A stretch of 64,000 bases of DNA from Saccharibacillus alkalitolerans (GTDB lineage Bacteria; Bacillota; Bacilli; Paenibacillales; Paenibacillaceae), in contig NZ_JAAFGS010000013.1 of the NCBI RefSeq assembly GCF_011090185.1, positions 1 to 64,000 of the forward strand, written 5' to 3'. The notes beneath the pieces were generated by a model, which was not told the DNA's origin, did no database searches, and saw only the letters and a list, made by a program, of their open reading frames with translations. Positions within the stretch are counted from its first letter, which is position 1. Every line of letters starts with the position of its first letter. Of the stretch, positions 16,344 through 24,472 are shown piece by piece. A program made the position numbers and the translations under genes.

Positions 16344-18245
16344 ATGATCGGGTTCATTCATCAAAACCAAAAAAGCATCACCTTCTTTGCCGGTTTTCTG
16401 CTGATTATGGCGCCGGCTGTGGCTATTATGGGCTATTCCGGTCTACGGCCGTTCATCTTGATCGCCGCGACGTTTATTGCCGGGCTTCCGATTGCGATCA
16501 AAGCGTTCCAGACGCTGAGAATGAAAGTGTTCGGTATCGAGACGCTGGTGACGATCGCCGTCCTGGGTGCCCTTTTGATCGGGGAATATACGGAATCGGC
16601 AGTCGTTGCTTTCCTGTTCTTGTTCGGAGATTACTTGGAAGTCCGCACGTTGGAAAAGACGCGCTCTTCTCTGAAAAGCCTGGCAGATATGGCTCCGCAG
16701 GAAGCGACGATCCTCCGCGGCGGCAGCAGAGTGACCGTACCGGTGGAAGAAGTGGCTGCGGGAGACCGCGTCATGATCCGCACAGGCGGAAAAGTGCCGG
16801 TGGACGGCAGGATTGTCACGGGGCAGGCTCTATTGAACGAAGCGGCCATTACCGGGGAGTCGATTCCCGCGTCCAAAAAAGCGGGAGATCGCGTATTCGG
16901 CGGTACCGTCATCGATACCGGCTATATCGAAATCATCGCGGAAAAAGTCGGAGACGATACGACGTTCGCGAAAATTATCGAATTGGTGGAAGAAGCCCAG
17001 GAATCGAAAACGAAAACGGAAAAATTTCTGAACAAGTTCGCCGGCATCTATACGCCGGGGATCGCCGGGCTGTCGGTTCTGGTATACGCCCTGACCCGAG
17101 ATTTTCACCTGGCGATCACTTTCCTGGTCATTGCGTGCCCGGGAGCTTTGATCATCGGGGCGCCGGTGTCGAGTGTGGCAGGCATCGGCAACGGCGCGAA
17201 AAACGGCGTGCTGGTCAAAGGCGGAGAAGCGATGGAACGATTCGCGGAAGTCGACACCCTCGTTTTTGACAAAACCGGTACGTTGACGAAAGGGAAACCG
17301 GAAGTGACGGATATTAAAGTTTTTCGTTCGTATCAAAAAGAGGATTTGCTGCGGCTTGCGGCACAGGCGGAAACGGCGTCGGAACACCATCTCGGCCGAG
17401 CGATCGTCCAGGAAGCGAAGAGCCGCGGCCTGGCACCGAAACAAGGGCCGAAAGACATCGACGTTATCAAAGGGAGCGGCTTGACGGCTGCGGTGGAAGG
17501 ACGAAGGTTGACGATCGGGAACCGAAAGCTGATGCACGCGAACAAGATCGCCATACCGCCTGAAGCCGAAACTTATGCGGCAGAACGTGAAAAAGCCGGA
17601 AACACCGTGATTTTTGCAGCGGTGGACGGAAAATTGGCCGGCTTTTTCTCCATCGCCGATCCGATTCGCGAAGAGGCGGCGGCCGCGCTGGCTCAGATGA
17701 GAAGGAACGGCATTAATAGCATCATCATGCTCACGGGCGATAACCGATATACGGCGGAACGAGTCGCGACCCGATTGGGATTGGACGCCTTCCATGCCGA
17801 ACTTCTGCCGGAAGACAAAGCGGCGTTCGTAAAGCGGCTAAAACAGCAGGGTCACGTCGTAGCGATGGCGGGAGACGGCGTCAATGACGCTCCGGCGATC
17901 GCCGCGGCCGATATCGGGGTCGCGATGGGGGAAGGCGGTACGGACATTTCCATGGAAACGGCGGATGTCGTCCTGATGAACGATAAGCTGATGCAGTTTT
18001 CCCATGCCTACTCCCTGTCCAAAGCGACTATCCGCAATATCAAACAAAATACGTTTTTCGCGGTCGGTACTGTCGCTGCGCTGCTGCTCGGGGTACTGAT
18101 GGGGTCCGTCCATCTGGCGTCCGGCATGTTTATCCATGAAGCCAGCGTCCTGCTCGTCATCTTGAACGCCATGAGACTGATAGGCTTCGATCGGAAACGA
18201 ATGCGGCGGGAAAAAGAAGGGAAGCTCGTTTGCGTTCAGGAATAG
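16344..18245 (+). CDS. P1B-type heavy-metal translocating ATPase with CPG membrane motif
   Basis: 633 residues. P-type ATPase that pumps a metal ion across the membrane. Visible: actuator T-G-E-S, membrane motif A-C-P-G (C265-P266-G267) instead of the common CPC, phosphorylation site DKTGT (D309), the HP-like SEHHLGRAI, and the hinge GDGVNDAPA. About eight membrane segments; it begins directly with membrane helices and has no N-terminal metal-binding domain, which is encoded separately and divergently. The start ATG has GAGAGG upstream. The metal cannot be assigned: CadA/ZntA, CopA and PfeT-type pumps differ at this motif. Its regulator gene follows 71 nt downstream. Confidence 0.88.
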   Translation: MIGFIHQNQKSITFFAGFLLIMAPAVAIMGYSGLRPFILIAATFIAGLPIAIKAFQTLRMKVFGIETLVTIAVLGALLIGEYTESAVVAFLFLFGDYLEVRTLEKTRSSLKSLADMAPQEATILRGGSRVTVPVEEVAAGDRVMIRTGGKVPVDGRIVTGQALLNEAAITGESIPASKKAGDRVFGGTVIDTGYIEIIAEKVGDDTTFAKIIELVEEAQESKTKTEKFLNKFAGIYTPGIAGLSVLVYALTRDFHLAITFLVIACPGALIIGAPVSSVAGIGNGAKNGVLVKGGEAMERFAEVDTLVFDKTGTLTKGKPEVTDIKVFRSYQKEDLLRLAAQAETASEHHLGRAIVQEAKSRGLAPKQGPKDIDVIKGSGLTAAVEGRRLTIGNRKLMHANKIAIPPEAETYAAEREKAGNTVIFAAVDGKLAGFFSIADPIREEAAAALAQMRRNGINSIIMLTGDNRYTAERVATRLGLDAFHAELLPEDKAAFVKRLKQQGHVVAMAGDGVNDAPAIAAADIGVAMGEGGTDISMETADVVLMNDKLMQFSHAYSLSKATIRNIKQNTFFAVGTVAALLLGVLMGSVHLASGMFIHEASVLLVILNAMRLIGFDRKRMRREKEGKLVCVQE

Positions 18246-18316
18246 AGGAAGAATGAGACTAGGAGCGGTACAATAAGAGAAAAGCGGCAGGGTAAATACG
18301 GGTGAGGAGGGGAAGT

Positions 18317-19021
18317 ATGAAGAATCATGAAGCATGCCGGCATACGGAAGGAAACGAGGGAGCGCCTAAACGCTGCGTGTCCATCGTTCCGATCTTCAAT
18401 CATCTGCAGGACGACGAAATGGAGGAGGTCGCCAAAGCGACGCATGCGGTCTCTTTGAAAAAAGGGGAGCTGCTGCACAGAGCCGGCGATACATCGGATT
18501 CGCTGTATATCGTTCATCAAGGCAAAGTGAAAGTGTACCGGCTGTCGGAAAACGGCAGGGAGCAGCTGATCCGGATTCTGCAGCCGGGCGATTTCACGGG
18601 GGAACTCGCCCTGTTTAAGGAATCGATTCATGACGGTTACGCGGAAGCGCTGGAAAAGACCGAAATCTGCAGCATTCGGCGCGGCGATCTTCATGAGCTG
18701 CTGCAGCGGTATCCTAATATTTCGTGGAAAATTCTCCGTGAATTTTCCGACCGGCTTGACCAGGCGGAAAGCCAGGTCACCCGCTTGGCAACAGAAGACG
18801 CGGAGACCCGGATCGGGCTTTATCTGGCTCAGCAGGCGGAAGAACACCGATCCATGGAATACCGTCTGCCGATGTCGAGAAAAGACCTGGCTTCTTTTCT
18901 CGGGACGACGCCGGAGACGATCAGTCGGAAATTGGCCAAGTTCGAAGACGCGGGGTGGATCGAGCAGTCGGATCAGCGCCGTATCCGTATTTTGGATCTG
19001 GATGCTTTGCGGCTGGTCTAG
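18317..19021 (+). CDS. Crp/Fnr family transcriptional regulator
   Basis: 234 residues. An N-terminal cyclic-nucleotide-binding-type beta roll (about 25-140; G-D-T-S-D-S-L-Y-I-V-H-Q-G-K-V-K-V, P-G-D-F-T-G-E-L-A-L-F), then a C-terminal helix-turn-helix (MSRKDLASFLGTTPETISRKL, last 60 residues). Two N-terminal cysteines, C7 and C20, lie in A-C-R-H...R-C-V-S and could sense redox or metal. It is likely transcribed with the ATPase (71-nt gap, no terminator) and probably binds the FNR-like box at 16256. The start is ATG 18317 with GAGGAGGGG 4 nt upstream; the GTG at 18302 lies within that site. Confidence 0.88.
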   Translation: MKNHEACRHTEGNEGAPKRCVSIVPIFNHLQDDEMEEVAKATHAVSLKKGELLHRAGDTSDSLYIVHQGKVKVYRLSENGREQLIRILQPGDFTGELALFKESIHDGYAEALEKTEICSIRRGDLHELLQRYPNISWKILREFSDRLDQAESQVTRLATEDAETRIGLYLAQQAEEHRSMEYRLPMSRKDLASFLGTTPETISRKLAKFEDAGWIEQSDQRRIRILDLDALRLV

Positions 19022-19063
19022 CTCGTCTAGAGTGTGTCCGCAAACAGCGAACCGACTGCTTTT

Positions 19064-19579
19064 TCAACGCGGAATCTCTTCGGCTTTCAGCGTCAAGGTG
19101 GCATCGGTCCCCCGGCCGTCTTCGTAGTCGTCTGCACTGAAGCCGGCATAGAGCGTGATGTTTCCGTCTTTTTCGTAAAACTGCTTGATCTGCGTCTTGG
19201 AAGCCGGCAGGTCGATCTTCTCGGTCAGCCATTCGTCCGCTTTCATCGGGGTGGAGATGGCGACGGTGTTGATGCCGGCGGGGCCTCCGACTCGCTTGTC
19301 GTCTATCATCAGGCTGCCGATGAACAGCGGATCGCCGTGCACGATCGTGACCTCCGGCTGATCGCCCACATAGCGCAGGCCGGCTTCCGCCGTGAACGCC
19401 TTGTCGCCTTCTTCGAGACGGTCCACGACCAGACGAAGCTCGAAATCGCTGTCCGGGATACGTTTAATGGCGGTGACTTGGCCTTCGTCTTCGGTGACGG
19501 AGTCGGGTATATCGTCGGAGGAACAGGCGGACAGCAGCAGGGACAGCAGGGCGAGCAGCGGGAAAAGGCGGAGTTTCAT
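19064..19579 (-). CDS. Putative lipoprotein of unknown function
   Basis: 171 residues. Signal peptide with 14 hydrophobic residues and lipobox L-L-S-A-C (Cys 19), then an acidic tether (S-S-D-D-I-P-D-S). The mature part shows beta-strand-like alternation (F-E-L-R-L-V-V-D, V-T-I-V-H-G-D-P-L-F-I-G-S) and no motif that I recognise. AAGGAG precedes the ATG. It is convergent with the Fnr gene, with only 42 nt between stops. Confidence 0.75.
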   Translation of the reverse strand: MKLRLFPLLALLSLLLSACSSDDIPDSVTEDEGQVTAIKRIPDSDFELRLVVDRLEEGDKAFTAEAGLRYVGDQPEVTIVHGDPLFIGSLMIDDKRVGGPAGINTVAISTPMKADEWLTEKIDLPASKTQIKQFYEKDGNITLYAGFSADDYEDGRGTDATLTLKAEEIPR

Positions 19580-19725
19580 GCAGGCGGCTCCTTCCTTCGA
19601 GTATTTGCCTTATAGACGTTCGGGCCGGGCAAAAAGGTGCAGCGAAATCCGTATTGGGCGAAATCATCGGTTAGACGTAGAAGTCTTTCCGATTGGATCT
19701 CTGTAGTTATCCACCTTATCCGCGG

Positions 19726-20250
19726 TCACTCCGCCGCTTTCCGCGCTTTTTTCCACTTCCGGATCTTCCCGCGAAACGTCCCGAACGGCGCGGCCGAGTT
19801 GATATGAATCCATCTCGCCATCGGCCAGTTCGGCTTGTCGCCCGTCCAGCGGCGCGCGCCCTGCACGAACAATTCCTCTTCGCTCAAGCCTTCGATCCAA
19901 TCCAGCCATTTCGCTTCCGCCGCCGCCAGCATCGCCCGCAGCTCCGTCAGCGAATAAGCTTCATGCTGCCGGTAGAAGTCTTCGTACATCTCGCCGAGCC
20001 GGTTCCACTTATAGCCGGGGGCGGGCATCTCCGGCGTGCCGCCTGCGGCTTCTTCCGCGTCCCAACCTTGTACCAAAGCCAGCCAACCCAGCTGATAAGC
20101 CAGAATCTCGGCGGGCGTGCGATCGGCGTCCGGCAGGCGCAGGTCCCGATCCGCCTCCGCGATCCCGTCGAACTCGGCGTCCAGCTTGAGATAGGCGGCA
20201 TGAATCGCGTCCTTCAGCTCCTGCTTCGACGCATACTGATAACTTGGCAT
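19726..20250 (-). CDS. ClbS/DfsB family four-helix bundle protein
   Basis: 174 residues, no signal peptide. Family pattern: M-P-S-Y-x-Y-x-S-K-x-E-L at the N-terminus, D-R-T-P-A-E-I-L-A-Y-Q-L-G-W in helix 2, P-G-Y-K-W-N-x-L-G in the middle, and the C-terminal W-x-x-x-R-W-I-H-I-N-x-x-x-P-F. ClbS protects Escherichia coli from colibactin; most relatives, including this one, stand alone and have no proven substrate. It is monocistronic and divergent from zagA. Confidence 0.85.
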   Translation of the reverse strand: MPSYQYASKQELKDAIHAAYLKLDAEFDGIAEADRDLRLPDADRTPAEILAYQLGWLALVQGWDAEEAAGGTPEMPAPGYKWNRLGEMYEDFYRQHEAYSLTELRAMLAAAEAKWLDWIEGLSEEELFVQGARRWTGDKPNWPMARWIHINSAAPFGTFRGKIRKWKKARKAAE

Positions 20251-20341
20251 AATCGTCCTCCTTTTGCTTCCCGTTCCATTATAAAGCGTAAACGCGGACA
20301 GCTCGGTGTCCGTTTTGCGAATCGTTTTTTATCGGGACGCG

Positions 20342-20371
20342 TTGACAATCGGCAGGAAAGAGGATTAAGAT
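20342..20371 (+). promoter_or_regulatory. Promoter of zagA
   Basis: -35 TTGACA (20342-20347), 18-bp spacer, -10 TAAGAT (20366-20371). The Zur-like box begins about 12 nt downstream. Confidence 0.65.
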
Positions 20372-20383
20372 GAAAATCGTTAA

Positions 20384-20398
20384 TAGTAATTATTACGA
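20384..20398. promoter_or_regulatory. Zur box
   Basis: TAGTAATTATTACGA is one base off the palindromic Zur core TCGTAAT-N-ATTACGA. It covers about +6 to +20 of the zagA transcript, where the zinc-loaded repressor would block initiation. Confidence 0.78.
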
Positions 20399-20443
20399 TT
20401 AATTCCGATTTCAAGTTTATTTCGAAAGCGAGCGTGATCGAAC

Positions 20444-21664
20444 ATGAATACATTGTCGAAACGGGAAGGCGCGGATCGCCGAATCCCCGTCACCGTCCTC
20501 AGCGGCTATCTGGGCTCGGGCAAGACGACGCTGCTCAACCATGTCTTGAATAACCGCACCGGCCTTAAGGTAGCGGTCATCGTCAACGATATGAGCGAGG
20601 TCAATATCGACGCGGACCTGGTGCGCGAAGGCGGAGGGCTGTCGCGGATCGACGAGAAGCTGGTGGAGATGTCCAACGGCTGCATCTGCTGCACGCTGCG
20701 CGAAGATCTGCTGGTGGAGGTGGAGCGCCTGGCGGAAGAAGGCCGGTTCGACTATATCCTGATCGAGTCGACGGGGATCGGCGAACCGGTCCCCGTCGCG
20801 CAGACGTTCAGCTACGTGGACGAGGAGAACGGCATCGACCTGACGCAGCTGACGCGTCTGGATACGATGGTGACGGTCGTGAACGCGGCGGAATTCTGGA
20901 AAGACTACCAATCGCGCGAGAAATTGAGAGACCGCGGACAGGAAGTCGCCGACGAGGACGAACGCACCATCGTCGATCTGCTGATCGAGCAGGTGGAATT
21001 TTGCGACGTGCTGATCCTGAACAAATGCGATCTGGTGGAACCGGAAGAGCTGGACCGTCTGGAAGAAGTGCTGCGCAGCCTGCAGCCGACGGCGAAGTTT
21101 ATCCGCTGCGTGAAGGGACGGGTCGATCCGGCCGAGATTCTGAACACGGGACGTTTCGACTTCGAACGGGCAAGCGCGTCGGCAGGCTGGATGCTGGAGC
21201 TGTCGAAAGAGGAGCATACGCCGGAGACGGAAGAGTACGGGATCAACTCCTTCGTCTATAAGCGCAAAGTGCCGTTCCATCCGGAACGCTTCGGCCGCTG
21301 GATCGGCCGCTGGCCGGAGTCCGTCGTCCGCTCCAAAGGCATCGTCTGGATGGCGTTCGACAACCGCAAAGCGTATTCGTTCAGCCAGGCGGGCAGCTCG
21401 AAAGAATTTGCGAGCGCCGGACTGTGGGTATCCGCGCTGACGCAGGAAGAACGCGACTTCTATTTCGGCGAAGGCGAATCGCTGGAGAACTCGCCGGATT
21501 GGGACGAACGCTGGGGCGACCGGGTCACGAAGCTGGTGTTTATCGGCATCGGGATGGACGGGGAAGAGATCGAACGATCGCTGGACGCGGCGCTGCTGAC
21601 GGAAACGGAGATAGAGGAAGATTGGAGCCGGTTCCCGAATCCGTTCAAGCCGGTGACGGTATAG
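20444..21664 (+). CDS. zagA: Zinc-responsive COG0523 GTPase ZagA (YciC)
   Basis: 406 residues. G3E-family P-loop GTPase that acts as a metallochaperone under zinc starvation. Motifs: P-loop [10 protein letters not shown] (about 22-31), the metal site G-C-I-C-C-T (C-x-C-C), E-S-T-G, and N-K-C-D; then a CobW C-terminal domain with Y-K-R-K-V-P-F-H and V-R-S-K-G-I-V-W. It is nearly collinear with B. subtilis YciC/ZagA as I recall it (for example [15 protein letters not shown] and ETEEYGI.SFVYKR). The promoter carries a Zur box, as in Bacillus. It is monocistronic; the ATG at 20444 has AAGCGAG upstream, a weak site. Confidence 0.93.
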   Translation: MNTLSKREGADRRIPVTVLSGYLGSGKTTLLNHVLNNRTGLKVAVIVNDMSEVNIDADLVREGGGLSRIDEKLVEMSNGCICCTLREDLLVEVERLAEEGRFDYILIESTGIGEPVPVAQTFSYVDEENGIDLTQLTRLDTMVTVVNAAEFWKDYQSREKLRDRGQEVADEDERTIVDLLIEQVEFCDVLILNKCDLVEPEELDRLEEVLRSLQPTAKFIRCVKGRVDPAEILNTGRFDFERASASAGWMLELSKEEHTPETEEYGINSFVYKRKVPFHPERFGRWIGRWPESVVRSKGIVWMAFDNRKAYSFSQAGSSKEFASAGLWVSALTQEERDFYFGEGESLENSPDWDERWGDRVTKLVFIGIGMDGEEIERSLDAALLTETEIEEDWSRFPNPFKPVTV

Positions 21665-21832
21665 TCGTCTCTCGATAGACAACTTTATAGATGACGAAAA
21701 AATAATGGATAATGAAAAATATACGAAGAAACGAGCGGGCGTCGGTACTCTAGCGGCGTCTGTTTGTGTGGGTTTTATTGCGGTGTTGGATTGGCTGCGC
21801 TAAAGGAACGGCCGCAAACGTAAAGGGCTTCG

Positions 21833-22028
21833 CTAACGGATCGTATGTCCCTTAGAAGCGACAATCAGCCCCTCCCGCGATTTTAACGGATCGTATGTCC
21901 GTCAGCCGTCTGATTCGCCGCTTTTTTCGCCAAAAACAAACACAATTTCGCTCTAAGCGTCGCCTGGTTCCGTTAGAATTTTCAAAAGCCAAAAAACAGT
22001 CTCTAAGCGTCGCCTCGTTCCGTTAGAG
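21833..22028. repeat. Intergenic array A: four TAACGGA units, pairs exactly 50 bp apart
   Basis: Units: TAACGGATCGTATGTCC at 21834 and again at 21884 (identical over 17 nt, 50 bp apart), then the inverted form CTCTAAGCGTCGCCT-x-GTTCCGTTAGA at 21951 and 22001 (again 50 bp apart). Common form TAACGGA-N10/11-CTTAGA; units 1 and 2 are imperfect hairpins. Sequence between units is not conserved. It lies in the 522-bp gap between zagA and the SRPBCC gene, which holds no convincing gene. Confidence 0.85.
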
Positions 22029-22186
22029 TGAGTCGGGTGCGATATTCTGGAATACGCCAAACACGACCCCTGAGCATACGGAAAATGTTGTCGGATTTTC
22101 CGGCTTTTCGTGATAACCCGCTGTTCAATTTCCTTGCCCGGTGTTAATGAACAGAAGGAACCTAATCGGCAGGGAGGCGAAGAGGC

Positions 22187-22666
22187 ATGAACGGATACCG
22201 ATTCGTCAGCGACTGGATGCTGGAGACGAGCGCGGAGAAATTATGGAAGCTGATCGAGGAACCGGAGAGAGCGGACTGGTGGCGGGGCTGCTCGATCTGC
22301 AAGACCAAATCGGGCCCCGGCGGCGACGGAATCGGCGACGAGTATCTGACCGTGATCCGCACGCGGATGCTGTACAAGCTGTCTTTTACGGCGCGGATCG
22401 TGAATAAGCGGAAGCCCCGGCTGATCGAGCTGCGCGCGGACGGGCACCTGGAAGGAGTCGGCCGACTGGAGTTCGAGCAGGTCGGGACCTGCACGCGGAT
22501 ACGTTATACGTGGGAAGTGCGAACGAAAAAAAGATGGATGAACTTCTGGGCGCCTTTTTTTCGACCGGCGTTCGTGTGGAACCACAATCGTGTCATGGCC
22601 GATTGTATCGAAGGACTGACGAACCGGCTGGGGATTCGTTTGGTGCAGCCGGGATTGGCGGAATAA
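22187..22666 (+). CDS. SRPBCC (START-like) family protein
   Basis: 159 residues. The polyketide-cyclase/START-like helix-grip fold is suggested by the opening S-D-W-M-L-E-T-S-A-E-K-L-W-K-L-I-E-E-P-E-R-A-D-W-W, by R-L-E-F-E-Q-V-G-T-C-T-R-I-R-Y-T-W-E-V and by the C-terminal amphipathic helix N-H-N-R-V-M-A-D-C-I-E-G-L. Proteins of this type bind small hydrophobic ligands; no ligand can be assigned. AGAGG precedes the ATG. It has its own terminator at 22693. Confidence 0.78.
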   Translation: MNGYRFVSDWMLETSAEKLWKLIEEPERADWWRGCSICKTKSGPGGDGIGDEYLTVIRTRMLYKLSFTARIVNKRKPRLIELRADGHLEGVGRLEFEQVGTCTRIRYTWEVRTKKRWMNFWAPFFRPAFVWNHNRVMADCIEGLTNRLGIRLVQPGLAE

Positions 22667-22692
22667 TCCGAGACCGGGACAACTTGAAGAAA

Positions 22693-22726
22693 GGCGAACC
22701 CTCGGAGGACGAGAGTTCGCCTTTTT
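22693..22726 (+). terminator. Terminator of the SRPBCC gene
   Basis: GGCGAACCCTC pairs with GAGAGTTCGCC (one mismatch), loop GGAGGAC, then five T. Confidence 0.75.
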
Positions 22727-22793
22727 GCTGCGGCTTATTTGGGATCCGTCAAGTGAAGTCGCGCAGACGGATGCGCTATTCGCTGCATAAAGG

Positions 22794-23297
22794 TCAGTGT
22801 GCGGCCATATTCGACGACAGGCTCGCCGCCACGATCTCCGGCAGCTCGGCCTTGTGCGCTATGTAGGCTTCCTTGGTGATCTGTCCGCCCTCGAGCCTCT
22901 GCTCCAGCTGCTGCTCCAATTCGCGGACTTGCAGCGCCAGCAGTTCGTCCTGGCTTCCGCCGTTCAATGCCGCGATTTCGCGCAGCGACAATCCTTTATC
23001 GTACATCAAATCGTACACCTGCTGCTCGCTCTGCGCGCCCAGCGCGTACAGGAACGCGTCCTTGCCGCTCGCCGTTTCGTCGCTCGAAGCCGGCGGCGTC
23101 TCGCGGTAGACCGCACCCGCTTCGACGCGCCCGCCGCCGAGACTGCTGCCCAGCGTAATGCCGAGCGCCAGCGTGCCGATGATCCAGATTCTTTTCAGAT
23201 TGATGCGATTTGTTCCGGGAAGGTCGCCGCTTTGGACGATCGTCTTTGCGCCGCGCGCTTTTGCGGCTTTTGCTCCCGCGTTTTTCATGGTTTTCAT
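22794..23297 (-). CDS. Small membrane-anchored or exported protein of unknown function
   Basis: 167 residues. A basic N-terminus (residues 1-35) is followed by one hydrophobic segment I-W-I-I-G-T-L-A-L-G-I-T-L-G (about 37-54), so it is a type II anchor or an uncleaved signal. The outer part ends in a Glu/Gln-rich helix (V-R-E-L-E-Q-Q-L-E-Q-R-L-E-G-G-Q-I-T-K-E-A-Y-I, about 130-152), with a short SHOCT-like flavour. The ATG at 23297 is chosen for GCGGGGAA upstream and because the 60 residues before it in the open frame look like noise. Function not recognised. Confidence 0.65.
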   Translation of the reverse strand: MKTMKNAGAKAAKARGAKTIVQSGDLPGTNRINLKRIWIIGTLALGITLGSSLGGGRVEAGAVYRETPPASSDETASGKDAFLYALGAQSEQQVYDLMYDKGLSLREIAALNGGSQDELLALQVRELEQQLEQRLEGGQITKEAYIAHKAELPEIVAASLSSNMAAH

Positions 23298-23540
23298 GCT
23301 TGTTCCCCGCTTTCTTCGGTTAAGTCCGTGTGAATGTTCGCTTATGTGTTCTCGCCGGTTTTTCGTGTTTCGTTCGCCGTTCCGGCTCGCGCCGGGCTGC
23401 CTTTTCTGAGAGAGACCGTCCGTCCGGTGTCGGTGTCGGGGGTCTGCGTGAACTTCTGTTCTGCCTTTACTATACACACTGAATCTTAACCCAAGCTTAA
23501 CTCGGGGGATTTTTTTAAAAGGGCGATAGCAAAAAATAAA

Positions 23541-23564
23541 GTTTCTGCTCCCGGGAACGGGTGT
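23541..23564 (+). promoter_or_regulatory. Possible general-stress (SigB-type) promoter of gdh
   Basis: GTTTCT (23541-23546), 12-bp spacer, GGGTGT (23559-23564), against the SigB pattern GTTTAA-N12/14-GGGTAT; it lies 27 nt before the start codon. Confidence 0.35.
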
Positions 23565-23572
23565 ACTAATAA

Positions 23573-24376
<804 letters not shown>

Positions 24377-24399
24377 GGTCGCTCTATGGTAATGAGGGG

Positions 24400-24442
24400 A
24401 AGCGGAAGGCGTCTTGAAAAGGGCAGCCCTTCCGCTTCTTTT
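24400..24442 (+). terminator. Terminator of gdh
   Basis: AAGCGGAAGG pairs with CCTTCCGCTT across an 18-nt loop, followed by CTTTT. It lies in the 96-nt gap before the GH13 gene. Confidence 0.65.
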
Positions 24443-24472
24443 GGTTCGTCAAACCGGAAGGAGGAGCCTACA

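Noticed and set aside
21705-21803. 32-codon frame (M-D-N-E-K-Y-T-K-K-R...) after zagA
   Set aside because: It has a hydrophobic C-terminal stretch but no ribosome binding site, and lies next to repeat array A; not enough to call a gene.
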